From Candidatus Nanopelagicales bacterium (GTDB taxonomy: Bacteria; Actinomycetota; Actinomycetes; S36-B12; UBA10799): a stretch of DNA of 5,201 nucleotides. The stretch lies in NCBI GenBank assembly GCA_030699055.1, contig JAUYKX010000360.1, positions 1 through 5,201 on the forward strand, in the 5' to 3' direction. A program made the translations under genes and the position numbers. Below are positions 1 to 5,160 of this stretch, one piece after another (position 1 is the stretch's first letter; every line of letters begins with the position of its first letter). The notes below the pieces were generated by a model. That model was not told the DNA's origin. It searched no databases and worked only from the letters and a program-made list of their open reading frames with translations.

Positions 1-19
1 CGCCCGGGGCCAGCGCTTG

Positions 20-33
20 GCCGCCATGGCGGC
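20..33. repeat. 14-base perfect palindrome
   Basis: GCCGCCATGGCGGC equals its own reverse complement. It lies near the left edge of the window, about 80 bases before the transporter start. It may be an operator or simply part of an upstream coding region, because GCCGCCATGGCGGC-like strings are common in GC-rich coding DNA. All three + frames are open here, so the sequence cannot say whether an upstream gene reaches into the window. Confidence 0.4.
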
Positions 34-55
34 GATTCTCTGTGCTTCAATATCG

Positions 56-82
56 TTCCCATGCCGCCCTGCGGCATGGGAA
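56..82. repeat. Perfect hairpin upstream of the transporter gene
   Basis: TTCCCATGCCGC and GCGGCATGGGAA form a 12-base-pair perfect stem around the three-base loop CCT. The structure ends 31 bases before the ATG at 114 and 19 bases before its ribosome site. There is no following T run, so it is not a classical terminator. It could be a terminator of an upstream gene, an operator for a dimeric regulator, or a 5' leader structure controlling the transporter. The inverted repeat is directly visible; its role is inferred. Confidence 0.6.
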
Positions 83-101
83 GCCCCCGTACCGGAACTC
101 C

Positions 102-107
102 GAAGGA
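102..107 (+). promoter_or_regulatory. Ribosome binding site of the FNT transporter
   Basis: GAAGGA lies six bases before the ATG at 114. It is the reason for preferring that start to the in-frame ATG at 42, which has no such site and would add 24 residues unlike the family's N terminus. Confidence 0.7.
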
Positions 108-113
108 TGGTCG

Positions 114-905
114 ATGGACTACGTAGCCCCTGATCAGGTTCTTAGGGACGCAACTGCTCTCAGCCAGAAGAAGACAGGCCTTCCTGTCGGGAAAATGGTC
201 GTTCGCGGGTTTGCGTCCGGCGCCTTCCTGGGGTTCGCCACGGCGCTGGCGTTCAAAGCCAGCGCCGGCCTGCCCGATAACGTCGCGACCCTGGTGGGCT
301 TCGCGGTATTCCCGGTCGGCTTCGCGATTCTGACGATCTTCAGCCTGGAGCTCGCGACTGGCAGTTTTGGGTTGTTTCCGATCGGGCTCGCTCAGAAAAA
401 GATCACTTGGAGCGCGTCACTGAAGAACCTCGGAATCGTGTACCTGGCCAACTTCCTGGGTTCGGTGGTGTTCGGCCTTCTGTTCGCCGTGGCGATCACC
501 GAGTTGTTCACCCAGGGTTCGGGCGCGGTCGGCGAGAAGATCATCAGCGTTGCCCAGAGTAAGACCCTGGCCTATGAACACGCAGGCGTCGCCGGTTGGG
601 TCACCGCCTTGACCAAAGGAATTCTGTGTAACTGGATGGTTGCCACCGGATCGATCATTGCCCTGTCGAGCAAGTCCGTCGGTGGAAAGATCGCCGCGAT
701 TTGGTTGCCCATTGGCACGTTCTTCGCCCTCGGCCTTGAGCACTGCATCGTCAACATGTTCATCATCCCCACCGGGATGATGCTGGGCGACGGCATCTCT
801 GTTGGTGAGTGGCTCATCTGGAATCAGGTTCCAGTGACGATCGGCAACATTATCGGCGGTGGATTCTTCGCGGGCATCCTTTACTACTGGGCCTACCGGG
901 AGTAG
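114..905 (+). CDS. Formate/nitrite transporter (FNT) family channel
   Basis: This 263-residue integral membrane protein belongs to the FNT family (FocA, NirC, HSC relatives), pentameric channels that pass small monovalent anions or their acids such as formate, nitrite and hydrosulfide. Its length is normal for the family. About six hydrophobic segments are visible, beginning near residue 30 (GFASGAFLGFATAL). Two family hallmarks are present: KGILCNWMV at residues 168-176, and LGLEHCIVNMF at residues 206-216, where His210 matches the central pore histidine of FocA. The segment ELATGSFGLFPIGL corresponds to the broken helix after the second membrane span. The start at 114 is set by GAAGGA six bases upstream. 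The first residues (MDYVAPDQVLRDA) resemble the short cytoplasmic helix of the family. The substrate cannot be read from sequence, and no nitrite, formate or sulfite enzyme gene lies nearby to suggest one. A hairpin precedes the gene and another follows it, so it may be a single-gene transcript. Confidence 0.93.
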   Translation: MDYVAPDQVLRDATALSQKKTGLPVGKMVVRGFASGAFLGFATALAFKASAGLPDNVATLVGFAVFPVGFAILTIFSLELATGSFGLFPIGLAQKKITWSASLKNLGIVYLANFLGSVVFGLLFAVAITELFTQGSGAVGEKIISVAQSKTLAYEHAGVAGWVTALTKGILCNWMVATGSIIALSSKSVGGKIAAIWLPIGTFFALGLEHCIVNMFIIPTGMMLGDGISVGEWLIWNQVPVTIGNIIGGGFFAGILYYWAYRE

Positions 906-916
906 ACGCCAGCCTT

Positions 917-936
917 GCGGGCCCTCACGGGCCCGT
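917..936 (+). terminator. GC hairpin after the transporter gene
   Basis: CGGGCCC (918-924) and GGGCCCG (929-935) form a seven-base-pair all-GC stem with the loop TCAC. It starts 12 bases after the stop codon of the FNT gene. It lacks a T tract, as is common for actinobacterial terminator-like hairpins. It probably separates transcription of the transporter from the lipoprotein gene downstream. Confidence 0.45.
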
Positions 937-1074
937 CAGCCCTTGAGGTAGCGATCGGTTTCACCGAATCTTTACCCGGCCTCCATCCAATTCCCGATGT
1001 TGTCCGGCAACCCTCGGATCGAGCGCGGAACGGTTGGCGGGTATCGCCACCGGCTCAAGAATTACCCGAGCACC

Positions 1075-1082
1075 AGGAGAGG
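1075..1082 (+). promoter_or_regulatory. Ribosome binding site of the Asp-box lipoprotein
   Basis: AGGAGAGG lies seven bases before the ATG at 1090, a near-ideal match to the 16S rRNA tail. It fixes the start at 1090, where a lipoprotein signal peptide begins, rather than at the in-frame ATG at 997. Confidence 0.8.
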
Positions 1083-1089
1083 CTTTCGT

Positions 1090-1980
1090 ATGGATCACCG
1101 AAGTCGACGTCTCGCCGCCCTGGGCACGATTCCTTTGGCGCTCGCGGTGGTGATTGCCGGATGCAGCCAATCAGGCGAGCCCACGCCAGGTTCCAACCCC
1201 TCGCCCGGAGCTTCAGCTGCGATCGAGGCCAATCCAGCCTGGAGCCATGTACACAACCTGCTGATCGAAGGCGAGAACCTGCTACTCGGAACCCACGCGG
1301 GCCTGTGGCGGCAAGCTCCCGGAACAGAAGCGGCGCTGGTCAGCGAGGACAGGTTCGACGTCATGGGGCTGACCGGCGGGCCTTCCCGGTATCTCGCCTC
1401 CGGTCACCCGGCCCCCGGGCAATCAGCGCCAGCCCGTCTCGGGTTGATCGCCTCCACGGACGGCGGACGGACCTGGCAGACCGTTTCGCTGTCCGGCGAG
1501 GCCGATTTCCACCGACTGGCCACCAGCGGTGATCTGGTCCTGGGGGTGGATTCGGGCAGCGGTGGACTACTGCGTTCCCTGGATGGCGGTACCACCTGGA
1601 CCTCTCTGCCCAGCCCGGCGCCATACGGCCTGGCCATTAACCCGGCCGACACCACGGCTGTGATCGCGACCACCCGCCAAGGGCCGGTAATCAGCAGCGA
1701 CAGCGCATCGACCTTCACCCCGCTTCGAGATGCGCCACCGCTGATCGACATTGTCTGGACCACGACAGCCGTTTACGGGATCTCGACCGATGGCAGACTC
1801 CATCGGTCCGCCAACGGCGGCCGGACGTGGGAGTCAGCCGGTTCCGTCGACGCCACTCCGCAGGCGCTGGCGGCGGAAGACGACCGGGTCGTCGTCCTGG
1901 CGGGCGGCAAGGTCTGGGAGTCGCGGGACGGCGGCAAATCGTTCACTGTGCGTATCACGGGCTTGCCCGGCGGTCACTGA
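1090..1980 (+). CDS. Lipoprotein with Asp-box (BNR/sialidase-type) repeats, F510_1955-like
   Basis: This 296-residue protein is predicted to be exported and lipid-anchored on the outside of the membrane. Residues 1-25 form a signal peptide with basic DHRSRR, a hydrophobic core and the lipobox IAGC (Cys25). A Ser/Pro/Gly-rich linker follows to about residue 48. The rest looks like a beta-propeller carrying five Asp-box motifs (S-x-D-x-G-x-T-W): STDGGRTW 122-129, SLDGGTTW 163-170, SSDSASTF 202-209 (degenerate), SANGGRTW 240-247 and SRDGGKSF 278-285. WSHVHN at 51-56 followed by LLLGTHAGLWR resembles the HVHGL...THxGL opening of the group that databases label F510_1955 family glycosylhydrolase. 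That label rests on the fold, and I see no evidence of hydrolase activity. The Asp-boxes are structural turns, not catalytic. It may be a ligand-binding or assembly propeller. Its own strong ribosome site and the 184-base gap after the FNT gene suggest independent expression. Confidence 0.88.
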   Translation: MDHRSRRLAALGTIPLALAVVIAGCSQSGEPTPGSNPSPGASAAIEANPAWSHVHNLLIEGENLLLGTHAGLWRQAPGTEAALVSEDRFDVMGLTGGPSRYLASGHPAPGQSAPARLGLIASTDGGRTWQTVSLSGEADFHRLATSGDLVLGVDSGSGGLLRSLDGGTTWTSLPSPAPYGLAINPADTTAVIATTRQGPVISSDSASTFTPLRDAPPLIDIVWTTTAVYGISTDGRLHRSANGGRTWESAGSVDATPQALAAEDDRVVVLAGGKVWESRDGGKSFTVRITGLPGGH

Positions 1981-2017
1981 AAGTAGTTTTCAGTCCGCGA
2001 CAGGCCCGGTGCTTACT

Positions 2018-2065
2018 TCTTGGGTGCGTTTACCCGGATGTCAACCCGGAACAACGCACCCAAGA
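2018..2065. terminator. Long inverted repeat between convergent genes, probable bidirectional terminator
   Basis: TCTTGGGTGCGTT (2018-2030) and AACGCACCCAAGA (2053-2065) are perfect reverse complements, 13 base pairs. The 22-base loop carries ACCCGGA twice in direct orientation (2032-2038 and 2044-2050). The element starts 38 bases after the stop of the Asp-box lipoprotein and lies 54 bases beyond the stop of the opposing glycosyltransferase. This is the expected place for a terminator serving both. There is no clear T run on either side, and the loop is long for a terminator. The rest of the 138-base intergenic stretch shows nothing else I can name. Confidence 0.5.
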
Positions 2066-2118
2066 CCGGGGCGGGCGGCTATTACATCGCCTTGCCCTTT
2101 GGGGCTGGATTTCCGACT

Positions 2119-3210
2119 TCACGGCTGCGGCGAGTCTGCGGACGGCGCAAGGCTCGGCCGAGCGATGAACATCAGCACACCCAGGGCAACCACCACCAGG
2201 GCGATGGCGTCCAGCGCCAGGCCGACCGGAACCATGCCGACGCCCACCGGATCAGCCCCCGACGCCCATTGCGGCAGTCGCAACAGGCTCAAAAACAGCA
2301 GAACGCCCAGAGTGATCATGACCGGCTTGGCCGTACTGGTCTTGTAGATCAAAATAAGGCTCGGAACGATCCACACCGCATGATGTTGCCAAGAGATCGG
2401 CGAAATCAGCACCGTGGTGAGCCCGAAGGCGATTGCGCCTCCAACCGGTGAGCCCGCAAGGAACCAGCGCCGGGCGAGCCAAAGCCCAGCGATCAGCACA
2501 ACGCACGCGAGAAGCGCCCACGCGACGCCCTCCACCCCCAGACGAGCGAGGGCTCCCGCGATGCTCTGGTTGGAGTAATAGCCCGGGTCACCGATTCGGT
2601 CTCCTCGACCGATCAGTTCTGTGAAGTACTGCCAAGACTCGGACGGAAGAGCGACAAAGCCGACGGCAGTTGCACCCGCGAAGGCGCCGAGCGACCAGGC
2701 AAGGCGACGCCACTGCCTGGTCAGGGCGAAATACAGGATGAACAGCAGCGGGGTCAGCTTCACGGCCGCGAGAACACCGATGACCGTCGCCGTCCATGCG
2801 TGTCGACCGGTGCTCCCGGCAATACAACCCAGGGTAAGCAGGATTCCGAGCTGACCGAGGATCAGCGTTTCGGTCACCGGAAGAACCCAGAACGCCACCG
2901 CCACAATCAGAGCCAGGCCCACCACGCGCCCCAGACGAGTCGTCAGCATTTCCCGACCGACGTAACGGGCGAACAACCAGCCCGACACCGCAATCCAAAT
3001 GATGTAGTCGACACCGAGCGGAAATGCCGCCAGCGGGACAGCCAGGAGGGCCGCGATAGGCGGGTAGGTGAAGGGCAGGAACGTCCCGGTTTGTGACCCA
3101 AAGTCGTCGGCGTAAATGGCCGAACTTCCGTTCCACACGACTTCGCCAGCCGCACGATAGACGGCTAGATCCACTGGCCCCGACTCCGACCGCACCAGCA
3201 GCCAAATCAA
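2119..3210 (-). CDS. GT87-type membrane glycosyltransferase, copy A, 5'-truncated by an IS remnant
   Basis: The intact part is 363 residues of a polytopic glycosyltransferase of the GT87/DUF2029 group. Actinobacterial members (PimE, Rv2181 relatives) transfer mannose from polyprenyl-phosphate-mannose outside the membrane onto phosphatidylinositol mannosides, lipomannan or similar glycans. Recognisable parts are GPVDLAVYR with Asp14, placed like the catalytic Asp of the first external loop; FTYPPIAALL; LPVTETLILGQLG; AAVKLTPLLFILYF; YSNQSIAGAL (from residue 212); and SPISWQHHAVW (SWQHH at 273-277). About ten hydrophobic segments follow the Asp loop. The only usable start is TTG at 3210, with no convincing ribosome site. 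It lies seven bases from an IS end at 3217. Compared with copy B, about 25 residues are missing, including the first half of membrane segment 1. The frame continues upstream only to the transposase stop at 3249-3247. It is either a decaying pseudogene or a shortened protein; no internal stops are seen. The acceptor and donor are not determinable here. Confidence 0.8.
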   Translation of the reverse strand: MIWLLVRSESGPVDLAVYRAAGEVVWNGSSAIYADDFGSQTGTFLPFTYPPIAALLAVPLAAFPLGVDYIIWIAVSGWLFARYVGREMLTTRLGRVVGLALIVAVAFWVLPVTETLILGQLGILLTLGCIAGSTGRHAWTATVIGVLAAVKLTPLLFILYFALTRQWRRLAWSLGAFAGATAVGFVALPSESWQYFTELIGRGDRIGDPGYYSNQSIAGALARLGVEGVAWALLACVVLIAGLWLARRWFLAGSPVGGAIAFGLTTVLISPISWQHHAVWIVPSLILIYKTSTAKPVMITLGVLLFLSLLRLPQWASGADPVGVGMVPVGLALDAIALVVVALGVLMFIARPSLAPSADSPQP

Positions 3211-3214
3211 TCCG

Positions 3215-3230
3215 ACTGAGGTTCCCCAGA
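3215..3230. repeat. 16-base direct repeat, copy 1 (IS tip)
   Basis: ACTGAGGTTCCCCAGA here is identical to 3318-3333 and in the same orientation, 103 bases apart. Bases from 3217 onward are the inferred outer tip of the IS3-type right end, which starts with TG as usual for the family. Confidence 0.75.
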
Positions 3231-3318
3231 ATTGGTAGACACCGGGTTATGCGGCCTGGTTGGCCTGGGTTGATGCTGGCTCGTAACTGATTGGGCTGAC
3301 TTGCCCGATTTTGGAGTA
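3217..3318 (-). mobile_element. IS3-family insertion sequence remnant (right end only)
   Basis: Read on the - strand this segment holds the tail of a transposase gene, its TAA stop, and then a terminal repeat. The repeat is GGTGTCTACCAATT directly followed by CTGGGGAACCTCA, which occupies 3243-3217. Ends with GTGTCTACC...GGGGAAC..CA and the terminal TG/CA dinucleotides are typical of actinobacterial IS3-family elements. Only about 102 bases remain: the left end and almost all of the transposase are gone. The outer end abuts codons of glycosyltransferase copy A, which shows where the element cut into that gene. The family assignment is from recalled motif patterns, not a search. Confidence 0.65.
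3247..3318 (-). pseudogene. C-terminal fragment of an IS3-family transposase (orfB/DDE type)
   Basis: The - strand frame encodes 23 residues, YSKIGQVSPISYEPAS then TQANQAA, ending at TAA (3249-3247). The pattern (H/Y)S-x-(I/L)-G-x-x-SP-x-x-(Y/F)E is the conserved end of the integrase core of IS3-family transposases, where R-x-R precedes the first residue. The similarity stops exactly at the Tyr codon (3318-3316). Upstream codons read Q, P, E, G instead of the expected basic residues, so the break lies at about 3318-3320. The fragment cannot encode a working enzyme; the DDE catalytic residues are all missing. Confidence 0.65.
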
Positions 3319-3333
3319 CTGAGGTTCCCCAGA
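3318..3333. repeat. 16-base direct repeat, copy 2
   Basis: This is an identical ACTGAGGTTCCCCAGA to that at 3215-3230. It sits at the break where the transposase fragment begins and seven bases beyond the stop codon of the neighbouring lipoprotein gene. After the 16 bases the two copies diverge (AGAGAG here, AGAATT in copy 1), so only the tip of the IS end is duplicated. Confidence 0.75.
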
Positions 3334-3340
3334 GAGCCGC

Positions 3341-3886
3341 TTAGTTCGTCACCACTAGGCAGGGGCGTCCCATGAGTGTGTAATTGCCGCCGCCGTTGTC
3401 GCGCCACGCTTCAGCACATACCTGCGTGTGGTTTGGAAGCTTCTTGCTGACTGGTACGGTGAGCGTGATGATCGGGTTGTGATTGGACTGGTTCTTGTCG
3501 ATCGAACCTGTGCTGGTATAGATGTGATGGTGCCCCTTGAAGGTGGGTCCGGTGTAGATCCTTGCCACCACATTGTCAACGAAGAGCCCCGTCCCTTGAA
3601 TGACGATCTCTTCCTGACCGCTCCGTCCACTGGCGTTCCCCAACCCATCCAGCTCCAATGTTGTCCCCTCCCCGGCAGTAATGACTGACCCGTCTGCCAG
3701 GGTCACCCGGTCCGCGACCGCCGCTTCCCTCGTAGGTTCGACCACCGAATTGGCGGATGCCCCACATCCGGCCAGAGTCACGAGCGTTGCCGCAGCAACA
3801 AGCGCGACAGCAGGGCCAGTGAGGCGAGAGGATGCGCTGTGATTCGGGAAGCTCATCATCTGGACATTGCTTCCCATGTCAATCAT
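3341..3886 (-). CDS. Small histidine-containing lipoprotein of unknown function
   Basis: This 181-residue predicted lipoprotein has residues 21-41 (RLTGPAVALVAAATLVTLAGC) as its membrane-export segment, ending in the lipobox LAGC with Cys41. The mature part (about 140 residues) looks beta-rich and soluble: RVTLADGSVITAGEGTTLEL, EEIVIQGTGLFVDN, NPIITLTVPVSKKL. A GHHHIY cluster (His119-121), further His in SNHNP and PNHTQ, and a cysteine pair (Cys157, Cys176) that could form a disulfide are visible. I do not recognise a family. The start at 3886 is chosen because GGGAG sits six bases upstream; ATGs at 3877 and 3859/3856 are in-frame alternatives, and ATG 3961 would add 25 residues overlapping copy B. 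The gene is divergent from GT87 copy B, with only 38 bases between chosen starts, so promoters probably overlap. It may help handle the same envelope glycan, but that is only a guess from position. Confidence 0.72.
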   Translation of the reverse strand: MIDMGSNVQMMSFPNHSASSRLTGPAVALVAAATLVTLAGCGASANSVVEPTREAAVADRVTLADGSVITAGEGTTLELDGLGNASGRSGQEEIVIQGTGLFVDNVVARIYTGPTFKGHHHIYTSTGSIDKNQSNHNPIITLTVPVSKKLPNHTQVCAEAWRDNGGGNYTLMGRPCLVVTN

Positions 3887-3892
3887 CGTTTT

Positions 3893-3897
3893 CTCCC
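3893..3897 (-). promoter_or_regulatory. Ribosome binding site of the small lipoprotein
   Basis: On the - strand GGGAG is followed by AAAACG and the ATG at 3886, a six-base spacing. This supports the shorter start over ATG 3961. Confidence 0.6.
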
Positions 3898-3924
3898 TGC
3901 CATCTGCCCGACGCGACCGAATGG

Positions 3925-5106
3925 GTGAACAGCGCCTTGAGAGAGCCCCACCGTCGATCATTGACCTTCTGGGTCTTCAGTGTCATCGCCGTCGTTCTGT
4001 GCGCGGTCTTGTTGTGGCAGCTGGCGCTTTCCCCCGGCCCGGTAGACCTGGCCGTCTACCGGGCGGCTGGCGCCGCCGTCATTGACGGGCACCCGTACTT
4101 GTACGCACCCGATTTTGGTCAGCAGACGGGAACCTTGCTGCGGTTCACGTATCCCCCGATCGCGGCGGTCCTTTCCACGCCTTTGACCCTGCTACCGCTG
4201 ACCGCCGACTACGTGGTCTGGACGCTGGTGGGTGCATGGCTGCTCGTGACGTATGTATCTCGGCACTCGAGAGATCTCGACGTAGTTCGTGTCGCAGGTT
4301 TGGCTTTCACATCCTCGATTTGCCTGTGGACGTTGCCGGTGACTGACACCCTTGCTCTCGGTCAACTCGGCATCTTCCTGACTCTGGCCTGTGTTGCGGG
4401 GTGCTCTTCCCGCCATGCGGCGCCAGCCATGCTGATCGGGCTTTTCGCAGCGGTGAAGCTGACGCCTTTGCTGTTCTTGGTCTACTTCGCCGTCACCGGT
4501 CAATGGCGGCGGTTGGCGTGGGCCACTGGCGCATTCGCGGGGCTGACCCTTGTCGGATTCCTCTTGATGCCCACCGAGTCGACCTGGTTCTTCACCAATC
4601 TTGGAAACAGTGCCGATCGCGTTGGCGACCCAGCTTTCTACTCCAACCAAAGCATTGCCGGTGCACTGAGGCGTTTTGGAGTTGACAACCAGGTGGCCTG
4701 GGCACTCTTGGCCTGCATCGTCGTCGCCGCCGGGTTGTGGCTCGCGCGGAAGTGGTACCTGAAGGGATCACTTGTCGGCGGGGCCGTAGTAGTCGGGCTC
4801 ACGTCGGTGCTGGTTTCTCCGGTGTCCTGGCAGCATCATGCGGTCTGGATCATCCCTGCCGTCATCCTGGCCTACTCTTACGCTGAACCAACCTGGGAAA
4901 AGATCGTCATTGGTCTGCTATTCGGTGTCTCCCTGTTGCGCTTGCCCCTGTGGATGTCCTGGTGGGACACCAATCAATGGCTTTCACCGATAGGGGATTC
5001 CCTGACGCTTGCAGTAGTTGGACTTCTGACCGCGCTATGGCTTCTGGTCCGCCGGATAAGCGAAAGGGCCCCCGGCACTTCGGACCGCCTCGCTCCCGCA
5101 ACCTAA
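3925..5106 (+). CDS. GT87-type membrane glycosyltransferase, copy B (full length), probable polyprenyl-phosphate-mannose-dependent mannosyltransferase
   Basis: This is a 393-residue polytopic enzyme of the GT87/DUF2029 group, close to the usual 400 residues. Members use a polyprenyl-phosphate sugar outside the membrane to extend lipid-linked glycans; in mycobacteria these are alpha-1,2-mannosyltransferases such as PimE and Rv2181. Membrane segment 1 spans about residues 13-35. GPVDLAVYR follows with Asp41 in the position of the catalytic Asp. Then come FTYPPIAAVL, LPVTDTLALGQLG, AAVKLTPLLFLVYF, YSNQSIAGAL (from 239) and SPVSWQHHAVW (SWQHH 301-305), where the His pair is typical of the family. 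The C terminus ends in a last membrane helix and a short basic tail. Over its whole length it matches copy A closely. GTG 3925 is the chosen start because it gives a short basic cytoplasmic lead (REPHRRS) before segment 1. No good ribosome site is visible, so a leaderless start or TTG 3937 is possible. Exact donor and acceptor are unknown. Confidence 0.85.
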   Translation: MNSALREPHRRSLTFWVFSVIAVVLCAVLLWQLALSPGPVDLAVYRAAGAAVIDGHPYLYAPDFGQQTGTLLRFTYPPIAAVLSTPLTLLPLTADYVVWTLVGAWLLVTYVSRHSRDLDVVRVAGLAFTSSICLWTLPVTDTLALGQLGIFLTLACVAGCSSRHAAPAMLIGLFAAVKLTPLLFLVYFAVTGQWRRLAWATGAFAGLTLVGFLLMPTESTWFFTNLGNSADRVGDPAFYSNQSIAGALRRFGVDNQVAWALLACIVVAAGLWLARKWYLKGSLVGGAVVVGLTSVLVSPVSWQHHAVWIIPAVILAYSYAEPTWEKIVIGLLFGVSLLRLPLWMSWWDTNQWLSPIGDSLTLAVVGLLTALWLLVRRISERAPGTSDRLAPAT

Positions 5107-5128
5107 CGACCTTGCCAGTAATTGGGCG

Positions 5129-5160
5129 TGGCGACTCGTAGCTCGACTATTTTGTCGCCA
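5129..5160 (+). terminator. Possible terminator hairpin after GT87 copy B
   Basis: TGGCGAC (5129-5135) and GTCGCCA (5154-5160) form a seven-base-pair stem with an 18-base loop, 22 bases after the stop codon. It has no trailing T run; four T's lie within the loop side. The remaining bases to the window end contain only a weak ACGTC/GACGT inverted pair (5175-5193) and no gene I can support. Confidence 0.35.

Noticed and set aside
42..113. N-terminal extension of the FNT channel from ATG 42
   Set aside because: It has no ribosome site, includes the hairpin sequence as codons, and adds residues unlike the family; GAAGGA supports ATG 114.
936..1074. Sigma-70 or ECF promoter for the Asp-box gene (TTGAGG at 943, GGAAC at 1027)
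   Set aside because: Neither candidate has a convincing -10 partner at the right distance, so no promoter is called.
915..1532. Long + frame of about 205 codons overlapping the Asp-box lipoprotein
   Set aside because: Its product is an Arg/Pro/Ser-rich string typical of a shifted frame in GC-rich DNA, and the frame at 1090 has a ribosome site, signal peptide and repeats.
1404..1763. Antisense frames under the Asp-box gene
   Set aside because: No start context and no recognisable motif; explained by high GC on the opposite strand.
2018..2065. Integron attC-like recombination site
   Set aside because: The arms include GTT/AAC, but the expected R and L box pattern with extra-helical bases is absent and no integrase or cassette array is nearby.
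1751..2451. Overlapping + frames across the end of the lipoprotein gene and the start of copy A's antisense
   Set aside because: Low-complexity Arg/Gln/Pro content, no motif, and they run across the terminator hairpin and opposite a well-supported gene.
3207..3407. A 66-codon - strand frame spanning the IS remnant
   Set aside because: It is out of frame with the transposase tail, which lies in another - frame and has the recognisable SPISYE motif; the product here is basic and patternless.
3832..3924. N-terminal extension of GT87 copy B from ATG 3832
   Set aside because: The extra 31 residues are Cys/Ser-rich and are just the antisense of the lipoprotein signal region; GT87 proteins normally start shortly before the first membrane segment.
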